Positions 51,119 to 59,049 of a stretch of 64,000 nucleotides of DNA are shown here, in pieces. Position 1 is the first letter of the stretch. Each line of letters opens with the position of its first letter. Origin of the DNA: Chloroflexota bacterium (lineage in GTDB: Bacteria; Chloroflexota; Anaerolineae; Anaerolineales; Villigracilaceae); contig JACRBI010000026.1 of NCBI GenBank assembly GCA_016234495.1, positions 48,859-112,858 on the forward strand, written 5' to 3'. The notes beneath the pieces were generated by a model. That model saw only the letters and a list, made by a program, of their open reading frames with translations. It made no database searches and was not told the origin of the DNA. A program made the translations under genes and the position numbers.

Positions 51119-53269
51119 CTACCCGCTCACTTTTATTGTTGACTGTGTTCTCAAAGATTCCACTGCCGCAAATGTAGCTCGGGTCACGCCGATCAATTGC
51201 TCATACGGAATTGGCGGTTCGCCTCCGCCGCCGCGAATTGATTCTGCAAAAGCAGACATTTCCGCCCTCCAGCCTTTATCCTGCGCGCCGCTTGTCACTT
51301 TCTTCTTTCCATCCTTCACAGTAGTCAGCGAAACGTAATCATCAAGAACTGCGACCATGCCATCGCAGAACACTTCGAGCCGCTCCTTCGGCATGGACTT
51401 GTCTCCATTTGCAAGATAATCCACCACACCGATGGATCCATCCGGGAAAGTGAAAGTCATCGAGACATTGTCTTCGCTGTATTTTCCATTATCCGGTAAT
51501 GAGTGCGCAATGACCGAAACCGGCGGCGCCCCAACCAGGAAAGTAATCAGGTCGATGAAGTGACAAGCCTCGCCGATGATCCGCCCGCCGCCGATGGACG
51601 GGTCTTGAATCCAATGATTGAGTGGAATGTAACCGGCATTGACGCGGTAATGGAGATACATTGACGATTGACGATCGACGATCGATGATTTTAGCTGTTG
51701 TGCCAAAGGAGAGAAACGGCGATTAAACCCTATGAGCAGCAAACAGTTATCAGCTTTCGCCAACTGCTTACTGATGAATGACAACTGACTGCTATTAATC
51801 GCCAGCGGCTTTTCCACAAAGACATGCTTGCCGGCCTTCAGCGCTTTTACGATCAATTCTGCATGTGAATCATGACGGGTGAGAATCGCAACCGTGTTGA
51901 TCTTCGGATCATTGATGATCTCATCTTCGCTGGAAGTGGCATATTGAAAGCCGAACTTCTTTCCAGAGTGCTGCGCGTGAAGTCCGCCGGAAGATGCGAT
52001 GCCGACAGGCTCGAAACTCTTGCTGGCTTTTATCACGGGGAGCAGGGTGGAGTTGGCATACAGTCCCGCGCCGAGGACGCCAAGTTTGACCGTAGACGAT
52101 GGACGATGGACGGCGGAAGGAAATTCAACATTTCTTTCTTCTTTCGTTTTTTGTTCCGGGTAAGTCAACAACACCCCAAGGAATGGCTCCTTCTTTTTTC
52201 CGGTGATTACTTCATACGCCTTCACGCCTTCACCAATGGGGAAGCGGTGTGAAATTAAACTTTCAACCTTCAACTTTCCACCTGCCATCAAATCCACCAC
52301 GGCTTGAAAATTCCGCCCTTCCGTCCAGCGGATGTAGCCGATGGGATAGTCGTTGCCGTTCTCTTCGTAATTCGCATCGTAGCGGCCGGGGCCGTAGGAG
52401 CGTGAATTGATAAACGAGATTTCCTTCTCGTAGTACACCTTGCGCGGGAAGTTAAGCCCCACTGCGCCGGTGGCGACGACTTTGGCCCGGTCACGGGCAA
52501 TGACGCCGGCCAGTTCGACCGGGTCGTTGGATTTTGTGTCGGCACAGATAATGATGCTGTCGAAGCCACGGTTGGCGGTGAAGGCCGCAGACGCTGACTC
52601 TGCATTTTGGCGGGTAACAGCTTCCAGTCCCAAGGCAGATGCGAGTTTGATCCGCTGCGGGTCGAGGTCGATGCCGAGGACGTTGCATCCTGCCGCAGAC
52701 GCCAGTTGAATCGTCAATAATCCCAAAAGACCGAGGCCGATGACCGCCACGTTCTCGCCAAGTTGAGGCTCGGCAAGGCGAAAGCCATGCAGGGCAATTG
52801 CGCCGAGGGTGGTGAATGCGCCCGATTCAAAATCAACGTTTTTGGGGAGGGGGGTGAGCAGGTTGCGCGGCACGACATTGTATTCGGCATGGACGGCATA
52901 GCCGCCGCCCGCGCAAGCCACGCGCTGACCGACCTTGAATCCCTGCATGTTCTTTCCCAGCGCAACGATGGTGCCGGCCGACGAGTACCCGAGCGCCATC
53001 GGCTGGTCGAGGCGGTTGAAGACCGCCTGTACGGTGGGCAGGATGCCTTCGCGTTTGGCTTTGTCGAGCGTTTGCCGCACAAGGTCGGGGCGGGAGCGCG
53101 CCTTGCCGAGATAACTTTTTTCGGCGAATTCAACCACCATGCGTTCAGTGCCGGCAGAGACAAGAGATGCTGAAACCCTTACAAGCGCCATGCCTTCGCG
53201 AGGCGTGGGGGTGGGGATGTCTTCGATGACCGTTTTTCCATTTTTGATATGCTGCAGAAGTTGTTTCAT
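51119..53269 (-). CDS. Fused zinc-type dehydrogenase and Gfo/Idh/MocA oxidoreductase
   Basis: A 716-residue two-enzyme fusion. Residues 1-360 are an MDR alcohol-dehydrogenase-like domain (GYSSAGTIVALG, AVIGLGLLGLLTIQLASAAGC), and residues about 385-715 are a Gfo/Idh/MocA domain (KLGVLGAGLYANSTLLP, VFVEKPLAI, IGEACHFIDLITFLVG). The linker NVEFPSAVHRPSSTVK is encoded by a GACGATGGAC-type repeat near 52084-52125, and another such tract (51660-51692) lies inside the second domain. Bi-domain oxidoreductases of this kind occur in surface-sugar clusters. The first domain seems to lack the usual structural-zinc Cys set. Substrates are unknown. Confidence 0.88.
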   Translation of the reverse strand: MKQLLQHIKNGKTVIEDIPTPTPREGMALVRVSASLVSAGTERMVVEFAEKSYLGKARSRPDLVRQTLDKAKREGILPTVQAVFNRLDQPMALGYSSAGTIVALGKNMQGFKVGQRVACAGGGYAVHAEYNVVPRNLLTPLPKNVDFESGAFTTLGAIALHGFRLAEPQLGENVAVIGLGLLGLLTIQLASAAGCNVLGIDLDPQRIKLASALGLEAVTRQNAESASAAFTANRGFDSIIICADTKSNDPVELAGVIARDRAKVVATGAVGLNFPRKVYYEKEISFINSRSYGPGRYDANYEENGNDYPIGYIRWTEGRNFQAVVDLMAGGKLKVESLISHRFPIGEGVKAYEVITGKKKEPFLGVLLTYPEQKTKEERNVEFPSAVHRPSSTVKLGVLGAGLYANSTLLPVIKASKSFEPVGIASSGGLHAQHSGKKFGFQYATSSEDEIINDPKINTVAILTRHDSHAELIVKALKAGKHVFVEKPLAINSSQLSFISKQLAKADNCLLLIGFNRRFSPLAQQLKSSIVDRQSSMYLHYRVNAGYIPLNHWIQDPSIGGGRIIGEACHFIDLITFLVGAPPVSVIAHSLPDNGKYSEDNVSMTFTFPDGSIGVVDYLANGDKSMPKERLEVFCDGMVAVLDDYVSLTTVKDGKKKVTSGAQDKGWRAEMSAFAESIRGGGGEPPIPYEQLIGVTRATFAAVESLRTQSTIKVSG
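52084..52125. repeat. Family B-like repeat tract in the linker of the fused dehydrogenase
   Basis: GACCGTAGACGATGGACGATGG on the plus strand; read on the minus strand it gives the VHRPSS linker. Similar CCATCGTCC units form the MvhD tail at 41920-41945. Confidence 0.8.
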
Positions 53270-53315
53270 TTTGATTTGCGATTTCTGATTTGGGGTTTGG
53301 ATTGCTTCGATGGAA

Positions 53316-53343
53316 AGTATAACCCAATTAGACAGTTCTCCAA
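53316..53343 (-). promoter_or_regulatory. Promoter of the fused dehydrogenase
   Basis: On the minus strand, TTGGAG (53343-53338), a 16-base spacer and TATACT (53321-53316), about 45 bases upstream of the start. Confidence 0.6.
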
Positions 53344-53455
53344 TCGGCGCGAATTATAAAAAGTTTCACCAAAATTTGTGAAGAGTGGCGGATGAAAGAA
53401 TTGTTCTTTACAAGCCCAAATTCCCTGTTCCTGCGATTAAGTTTTTCCTTAATTA

Positions 53456-53484
53456 TTGACTTCAAATAATACGAATGCTATTCT
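53456..53484 (+). promoter_or_regulatory. Promoter of the aldehyde oxidoreductase gene
   Basis: TTGACT (53456-53461), 17 bases, TATTCT (53479-53484). The predicted start near 53491 leaves a leader of about 50 bases with an AAGGAG site. Confidence 0.8.
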
Positions 53485-53539
53485 ATTTATAGTAAAACAG
53501 CATTGGCTGTTTATTTTTGTTTACAAAAGGAGACTCATC

Positions 53540-55366
53540 ATGGAACTTGGCGGTTATGCAAATCGGATCGGCTGGGTGGACCTCAGCGCAGGCAGCGTGG
53601 ATTTCAAGCCTGTGCCCGAGGATGATGCCCGCAAGTATATCGGCGGTCGTGGGTTGGGCGTGAAGTTCGTTTTTGATAACGGCCCCAAAGTGGATGCCCT
53701 CTCCCCCGACAATATTTTATGTTTTATGAACGGCCCGCTAACCGGCTCGGAAGCCAACATGAGCGGACGCATGGCGATCGTGACCAAGTCGCCTCTGACC
53801 GGGACCGTAACTGATTCCCACCATGGGGGCTGGTCGGCCGCCCGCTTACGCTGGGCCGGCTTTGACGGTTTGGTCTTCAAGGGCAAGGCCGCCAAACCGA
53901 CCTATGCCTACATCCATGATGACCAGGTTGAACTATTGGACGCTTCTGAAGTTTGGGGCAAGGGCGTGCATGACACCGTGAGGTACTTCAAGGAGAAATA
54001 CGGCGAGAAGGATTTAACCGTCATCGCCATCGGCCCGGCCGGCGAAAACCAGGTCAAGTTTGCGTGCTGGGTCAACGAGAATGACCGCGCCTCCGGCCGC
54101 GGCGGCACCGGCTGCGTGGGCGGAAGCAAGAATCTCAAAGCCATTGTCGTCAAAGCCGAAAAGAAACTCACCAAAGCCGCCGACCGCGATGCGTGGAAGG
54201 CTGCCCATGACCGCTCGCTTAAGAACATCATGGCCGAGGAAAATATCACCAGTCCGCGCAAGGGCGGGCTCTCGGTCTATGGCACGAACGTGCTGATGAA
54301 CATCACCAACAGCATCGGCGCCCTGCCCACCAAAAACAGCATGGTGACATCTTTCAGCGAGAACGCCGAAAAGATCAGCGGTGAATACGTCAATGCCAAC
54401 CTGCTGGTGGATAACCCCACCTGTCATGCCTGCCCAGTGGCTTGCAAGAAGGAAGTGGAAGTGAAGGACGGCCCGTATGCCGGCCTGCGCATGGAATCTG
54501 TCGAGTACGAACCTGCCTGGTCTGTTGGCGCAAACTGCGGCAACAGCGATGCGCGCCTCGTCGCCAAGATGATCGACCTGTGTAACGACTTCGGCATGGA
54601 CGCGATCGAGATCGGACATCCGCTTTCGGTTTGGATGGAAGCCTCCGAAAGAGGTTACACCAACGGCGACGGCAAACTCGGCTGGGGCGACCCCGACGGA
54701 ATGACAAACGCCGCCGCGATGATCGCCAAACGCGATGGACTCGGCAAGGTGATGGCAGACGGCGCGAACGCAACCGCCGCGCACTTCGGCCACCCCGAAC
54801 TGGCAATGACCGTCAAGGGACAGGGCATCCCCGCCTACGACCCGCGCGGACTTAAGGGCATGGGTCTCGGCTACGCCACATCCAACCGCGGCGCCTGCCA
54901 CCTGCGCGCCTACACCCCGGCTGCTGAATTGGGCGTCATGCCCTTCGGCTCGCTCAAGGTTGACCCGCTGGCATGGAAGGACAAGGGCGGCCTGGTGAAA
55001 ATCTTCCAGGATATTCACGCCTTCTCCGACAGCATGGATCTGTGCAAGTTCAGCGCGTTCGCCATGGGCGCGGAAGAATACGCCATGCAGTACGCGGCTG
55101 TGGTGGGCGTCCCCTTCACCACCGACGATGTCTTGAAGACCGGCGAACGCATTTACAACCTCGAGCGCCACTACAACAACCTCGCAGGTTTTGGCAACGG
55201 CTCAGACACCCTGCCCAAACGCTTCACCGAAGAAGCCTCCACCCAGCCCGGATCGCTGGGGCACGTCTGCGAACTCGACCAGATGCTCGCAGAGTATTAC
55301 ACCGCCCGCGGCTGGAACAACGGCGTAGTCAGCGAAGCCAAGTTAAAGGAATTGGAAATTGCGTAA
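53540..55366 (+). CDS. aor: Tungsten-type aldehyde:ferredoxin oxidoreductase
   Basis: A 608-residue AOR-family enzyme that oxidises aldehydes to acids (or the reverse) with ferredoxin, using a bis-pterin tungsten cofactor and one [4Fe-4S] cluster. The N-terminal domain has IGGRGLGVKFVFD, NGPLTGSEANMSGRMA and HHGGWSAARLRWAGFDG. Cluster ligands are C295-x2-C298-x3-C302 (CHACPVAC) and Cys502 (MDLCKF). DPRGLKGMGLGYATSNRGACH is the pterin motif of domain 3. The start at 53540 is set by AAGGAG. A bidirectional terminator follows; a MoaD-like gene and a radical SAM gene lie convergent behind it. Confidence 0.94.
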   Translation: MELGGYANRIGWVDLSAGSVDFKPVPEDDARKYIGGRGLGVKFVFDNGPKVDALSPDNILCFMNGPLTGSEANMSGRMAIVTKSPLTGTVTDSHHGGWSAARLRWAGFDGLVFKGKAAKPTYAYIHDDQVELLDASEVWGKGVHDTVRYFKEKYGEKDLTVIAIGPAGENQVKFACWVNENDRASGRGGTGCVGGSKNLKAIVVKAEKKLTKAADRDAWKAAHDRSLKNIMAEENITSPRKGGLSVYGTNVLMNITNSIGALPTKNSMVTSFSENAEKISGEYVNANLLVDNPTCHACPVACKKEVEVKDGPYAGLRMESVEYEPAWSVGANCGNSDARLVAKMIDLCNDFGMDAIEIGHPLSVWMEASERGYTNGDGKLGWGDPDGMTNAAAMIAKRDGLGKVMADGANATAAHFGHPELAMTVKGQGIPAYDPRGLKGMGLGYATSNRGACHLRAYTPAAELGVMPFGSLKVDPLAWKDKGGLVKIFQDIHAFSDSMDLCKFSAFAMGAEEYAMQYAAVVGVPFTTDDVLKTGERIYNLERHYNNLAGFGNGSDTLPKRFTEEASTQPGSLGHVCELDQMLAEYYTARGWNNGVVSEAKLKELEIA

Positions 55367-55402
55367 AGGTCAGCAATAAGTGACGAGTAAAAAGTAATAA
55401 GA

Positions 55403-55440
55403 TAAAAAGAGACGTGCCCATTTGGACGCGTCTCTTTTTG
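55403..55440. terminator. Bidirectional terminator between AOR and the MoaD pair
   Basis: AAAAAGAGACG (55404-55414) with CGTCTCTTTTT (55429-55439), loop of 14 bases. Confidence 0.85.
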
Positions 55441-55568
55441 ATTCTCTCGCATCTTTCTTAACCTTGAACCTGATTCTGCTTTCTCAAACATTTATCCCCG
55501 CTACAAATTCATCCTTCACACCTGCACTGGCGTGCGGCGCAAGTGTCCTTCCGCATTCATCCTTTCCC

Positions 55569-55826
55569 TCACCCTCCCGCCCTGAGTGTTTTCTTCTTAA
55601 ATCGCTCGATAAAATCATCCGCAACATCGTCTTCCAATTCTGCTGTCAGACGGGTCTGGCCAACCGAAAGGGAAAAAAGGCGAAACGGCTCCATGCGCTC
55701 AAGGTGTACCGACCAGCCGTCGCCTTGGATCAGGTCTTCGCCGATCAGAGTCCCGCCCATTTCCTGCAAATACTCCTTCAGAAGAAAATGCGGGATTCCG
55801 CGCATCTCATGGACGATAGTCTGCAT
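55569..55826 (-). CDS. Small protein resembling the MoaD-associated DUF1952 domain
   Basis: An 85-residue protein (TIVHEMRGIPHFLLKEYLQE start, then alternating strands, then a DDVADDFIERFKKK helix). Its start shares one base with the stop of the MoaD-like gene (TAATG), so the two are translationally coupled. In a Thermus MoaD-related protein of known structure a C-terminal domain of this size (DUF1952) is fused to a MoaD domain; here the same order appears as two genes. The assignment is from memory of that family and from position, so only moderate. It probably helps load or position the tungstopterin for AOR. Confidence 0.65.
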   Translation of the reverse strand: MQTIVHEMRGIPHFLLKEYLQEMGGTLIGEDLIQGDGWSVHLERMEPFRLFSLSVGQTRLTAELEDDVADDFIERFKKKTLRAGG

Positions 55827-56122
55827 TACCCGCCTCCCACCGGAGGGAAGATATCCACCTTGTCATCGGGCTGGAGAACGGTTCCCATCTGGCCGGGCAA
55901 ATATTCAGCCTGCCGCCCGTTGATGAAGAATTTCATGTGCGGCAGGAATTGCTCGTTCTCATCCAGCAGTTCCCTGCGCATGGCAGGATAATCCTTCACG
56001 AACATGCGCACCAGTTCAATGGCGGTGGTTCCCTGCGGCAGGTTCAACTCCACCGTCTTTTGCCCGACAATGGGGCGAAGTGTGGCATAGAAATTGACTT
56101 TCATAATCATCATCTCTTTCAT
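55826..56122 (-). CDS. MoaD/ThiS-family sulfur-carrier protein
   Basis: A 98-residue ubiquitin-fold carrier ending in a C-terminal GG (PPVGGG) that would be thiocarboxylated to donate sulfur to the pterin cofactor. The core starts KVNFYATLRPIVGQKTVEL, with INGRQAEYL and DDKVDIFPP. A GAGG site eight bases upstream favours the ATG at 56122; the ATG at 56104 (MKVNF) is a possible shorter start. It has one extra Gly compared with the usual GG end, so the last residue might be trimmed. It lies downstream of the radical SAM gene on the same strand, separated by a terminator, and probably serves AOR. Confidence 0.88.
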   Translation of the reverse strand: MKEMMIMKVNFYATLRPIVGQKTVELNLPQGTTAIELVRMFVKDYPAMRRELLDENEQFLPHMKFFINGRQAEYLPGQMGTVLQPDDKVDIFPPVGGG

Positions 56123-56266
56123 TTGCAATACCTCTATAAAATTAATCTGCGTTGACGCTGGTATTTTACCGCCATTATTACTTGCTTTAGAGGGCGTTTC
56201 TCGAGTCTGTTAATGATCGTGGTAAAGAAAAAGCCTTTAAGAAACAGTCGTTTATAGCAAAACAAA

Positions 56267-56292
56267 AAGGCCGGGATAAATCCCCGGCCTTC
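56267..56292 (-). terminator. Terminator of the radical SAM gene
   Basis: AAGGCCGGG (56267-56275) with CCCGGCCTT (56283-56291), followed on the minus strand by a TTTTTG run. Confidence 0.88.
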
Positions 56293-56313
56293 GTAAACAC
56301 AACTAAATTCATG

Positions 56314-57582
56314 CTACGGGCATTGGATCACACCCTGCGCCCACAGGCAGCCTCCACAAACAGGGGCGACAACGTTTCCGAGGCAGTCTTCTTCGTTGGC
56401 TTCAGAAAGGTCGCAGCCGCCGCAGAAGGTACAGGGCGCAAAGGTGAAATTGTGCAGGCGCTCGCGATAGGCCACGTAATCAGGATCAAGCCACAGGTCG
56501 GAGAGGGAGCGTTTTGTCACATTCCCGATGATATGCTTTTTGGAAAGGCGAGGTTTGTTGTGCAGGTAACTCATGTGGGTGTGCATCAACGGCCAGCACG
56601 GGCTGACATCACCCGTCCACGCAATGGACATGGTGCCGTTCTCGACGAAGTTGCAGACATCATTTGCGCCACTCCAGTTGTTGCCGGCATAGCTGATGTT
56701 CAGCCCGCTATTGAATACTTCAAAGAGGGCATCGCGGGTGCTTTCATCGAAATCCATTTTGGGCAGGCTCAGGCTCGGCAGGTGCGGCGCGTTCAAGTAG
56801 GCGATGTCATGCGTGGTGCGACTGTAAAGACGGTCTGCCTGCATGTCTGCGGTGGCCGGCTGGATATTGCTGACAGAAAAATATCTGGCGCGCAGGGTCT
56901 TTCCGATCTGAATCACTTTGGGCAGGTCGGCAATATTGCGTTTCATCGCCACGAAGGCCACACCGATCTCGGGCTTGGGATAATGACTGGCCTTGCGCAT
57001 CTTGCTCAGGCGTTTGAGGTTGTCCAAAATATTGGGCAGTTCCGCACCGATACGGACATCGGCATAGGTTTCAGGAGTTGCACCGTCGAGCGAAACCCAC
57101 AGCACATCGAGACCGGCATCTATCAGCTCGCGGGATTTCTTTTCAGTGAGGATCGTGCCGTTGGTGATGAGTTCAACCTTTACGCCAAGTTCCTTGATGC
57201 GCCGAATCCATTCGATGGTTTTGACGTGAAAAAGCGGCTCGCCGATTCCGCCGAAGTACACGCTGGGAATAGGGCCCATCTGCTTGAGGCCGTTGAAGAT
57301 ACTCTCAAAGGTTTCCTCGGTCATGCGGCCGATGGGCTGCTCCCAGGCATTGCGGAAGCAGGTGATGCAATCGAGGTTGCAGGCCACGGTCGGCTCGATG
57401 TAGACTTTTGTGAGGTGAGTCACCGGGCGGTGCATACGGATAAAGTTGTGGCCTTCGTCAAGCCGAACCTTCGAGCCGGGATTCAGCCCGTATTGCTGGG
57501 CAACTTCGGGCGGAAGAATGAGGCGTCCGTTTTCGTCCACTTCGGCCCAGGCTGTTGTCGATTTTTGAGATAGAGATTCCAT
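56314..57582 (-). CDS. AbrB-radical SAM/SPASM fusion, probable tungsten-enzyme maturase
   Basis: A 422-residue protein. Residues 10-55 form an AbrB/SpoVT-like swapped-hairpin segment (AEVDENGRLILPPEVAQQYGL). A radical SAM domain follows with CNLDCITC (C-x3-C-x2-C) and GGIGEPLFH. The C-terminal SPASM region has many Cys (CNFVENG, SPCWPLM, CTFCGGC, EEDCLG, PVCGGC). This matches the group annotated as tungsten-cofactor oxidoreductase radical SAM maturase, known to me from neighbourhood-based definitions. The neighbours AOR and MoaD support that. The start at 57582 is set by AAGGAG. Its chemistry is not established; it might modify AOR or its cofactor. Confidence 0.85.
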   Translation of the reverse strand: MESLSQKSTTAWAEVDENGRLILPPEVAQQYGLNPGSKVRLDEGHNFIRMHRPVTHLTKVYIEPTVACNLDCITCFRNAWEQPIGRMTEETFESIFNGLKQMGPIPSVYFGGIGEPLFHVKTIEWIRRIKELGVKVELITNGTILTEKKSRELIDAGLDVLWVSLDGATPETYADVRIGAELPNILDNLKRLSKMRKASHYPKPEIGVAFVAMKRNIADLPKVIQIGKTLRARYFSVSNIQPATADMQADRLYSRTTHDIAYLNAPHLPSLSLPKMDFDESTRDALFEVFNSGLNISYAGNNWSGANDVCNFVENGTMSIAWTGDVSPCWPLMHTHMSYLHNKPRLSKKHIIGNVTKRSLSDLWLDPDYVAYRERLHNFTFAPCTFCGGCDLSEANEEDCLGNVVAPVCGGCLWAQGVIQCP

Positions 57583-57700
57583 GTGCGCTCCTTGCATGTC
57601 GCTTCTAACGATAAATAATACCTATCATATCCATTTTCCCCGAAAAAGAAGGTGACAAAAGTTACTTAATTATAAAGACAAAATGCCCCAAAGGTTGATG

Positions 57701-57706
57701 TATAAT
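57701..57706 (+). promoter_or_regulatory. -10 box of the aminopeptidase gene
   Basis: TATAAT, with an AAGGAG ribosome site 23 bases downstream. No clear -35. Confidence 0.55.
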
Positions 57707-57735
57707 TTTTCAACATTTTCCCAAGGAGATTTCAA

Positions 57736-58854
57736 GTGGCTGATTCCCGTGTTTCAAAATTTGCCGAAATATTGGTACAACATTCCGCCCGCGTGGTTCC
57801 CGGCGACCGCGTTTTGATCGAAGCGACCACTGCGGCAGAACCGCTGGTGCGCGAACTTTATATCAAAATTTTGGAGAAGGGCGGCCATCCCGTGCCTTTG
57901 CTGCAGTTGCCGGATACGTTCTTCCCCGGCCACGAAGACCTGCTCATCATGAAGGGCAGCGATGCCCAACTGGATTTCGTGCCGCCTTTCCAAAAACTGG
58001 CCTATGACAATTTTGAGTCACGCATCCGTATTCACTCCGCGACCAATACCCGCTCGCAAACCAAAATGGATTCGACAAAATCACAACGGCGCGGCAAAGC
58101 CACGAGCGTGATCACCGCGGCGCAGATGCAGCGCGGCGCGGAAGGCATCTTCAAATGGGTCACGACTCTTTACCCCACCGAAGCCTACGCCCAGGAAGCC
58201 GGCATGAGTTTGCAGCAGTACGAGGATTTCGTTTTCAATTCCGTCCATGCGCAGGAGGAAGACCCGATCAAGTTTTGGAAGCAGGTGGAAAAGGATCAGC
58301 AAAAAGCAGTGGACTTCATGAAGGGCAAAAATCAGGTCATCTTGCGCGGACCGAATGTTGACCTCACTTTATCGATCAAAGGCCGCACGTTCAACAATTC
58401 CTTCGGCACTTACAACATGCCCGACGGTGAAATTTACACCGGCCCGGTTGAAGACTCGGTCAATGGCTGGGTGAAGTTCACTTATCCCGCAATTTACAAC
58501 AGTGTGGCCGTCGAAGGCGCGGAGTTGATCTTCAGCAAGGGGCGCGTGGAGCAGGCCAAGGCCGACAAGAATCAGGAATATCTGCTCAAGATGCTTGAGT
58601 CGGATGCCGGTTCGCGTCATCTCGGCGAGTTCGCCATCGGGACGAACTTCGACATCGACACATTTACCGGCCAAATTTTATTCGACGAGAAGATCGGCGG
58701 ATCCTTCCACATGGCACTCGGAGCGGGCTACCCGGAAACTGGTTCTAAAAACAAGAGTGCGATCCACTGGGACATGATCTGCGACATGCGCAAAGACTCC
58801 GAGATTCTGGTGGACGGTGAGTTGCTGTATAAGAACGGGAAGTTTGTGATTTAG
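57736..58854 (+). CDS. M29-family aminopeptidase
   Basis: A 372-residue thermophilic-type M29 metalloaminopeptidase (AmpS/AmpT/PepS group), which removes N-terminal residues from peptides in the cytosol. The C-terminal catalytic part has PDGEIYTGPVEDSVNGW, GSRHLGEFAIGTNFD, LFDEKIGGSFHMALGAGYPE and SAIHWDMICDM, covering the Glu, His, Tyr and Asp metal ligands. It starts with GTG at 57736, decided by AAGGAG seven bases upstream. It is monocistronic, with a hairpin terminator after a short repeat. Confidence 0.93.
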   Translation: MADSRVSKFAEILVQHSARVVPGDRVLIEATTAAEPLVRELYIKILEKGGHPVPLLQLPDTFFPGHEDLLIMKGSDAQLDFVPPFQKLAYDNFESRIRIHSATNTRSQTKMDSTKSQRRGKATSVITAAQMQRGAEGIFKWVTTLYPTEAYAQEAGMSLQQYEDFVFNSVHAQEEDPIKFWKQVEKDQQKAVDFMKGKNQVILRGPNVDLTLSIKGRTFNNSFGTYNMPDGEIYTGPVEDSVNGWVKFTYPAIYNSVAVEGAELIFSKGRVEQAKADKNQEYLLKMLESDAGSRHLGEFAIGTNFDIDTFTGQILFDEKIGGSFHMALGAGYPETGSKNKSAIHWDMICDMRKDSEILVDGELLYKNGKFVI

Positions 58855-58875
58855 AAAAAGTTGAAAGGTTGTCAG

Positions 58876-58898
58876 GCATTGCCCTGAGCCTGTCGAAG
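58876..58898. repeat. CCCTGAGCCTGTCGAAGGG repeat
   Basis: A short sequence of a type found scattered in many bacterial genomes, located between the aminopeptidase stop and its terminator. Confidence 0.7.
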
Positions 58899-58910
58899 GG
58901 TTTAAAAGTT

Positions 58911-58941
58911 AGAAGGTTGAGGGTAAACTCAACCTTCTTTG
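58911..58941 (+). terminator. Terminator of the aminopeptidase gene
   Basis: AGAAGGTTGAG (58911-58921) with CTCAACCTTCT (58928-58938), perfect 11-bp stem. Confidence 0.8.
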
Positions 58942-59049
58942 ATTAACCTATCGCTTGTCTCATAAATAAGTCAACTTTTCGTTGAAGGTTACAAGGGGGA
59001 ATCAAAATATTCTCTTTGCCTTACAAACATCCCAATTGATACCATGTGC

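Noticed and set aside
54014..55171. A 385-codon open frame opposite AOR
   Set aside because: Antisense to a clear AOR with intact cluster ligands; composition is typical of a shadow frame.
56190..56252. Another copy of the outer GTTTCTTAA / TTAAGAAAC pair of repeat family A
   Set aside because: Only TTTAAGAAAC is clear and the left partner is degenerate; too weak to call.
56311..57573. A 420-codon open frame on the plus strand across the radical SAM gene
   Set aside because: The minus-strand protein carries the radical SAM and SPASM cysteines. The plus-strand frame has no family features and no ribosome site.
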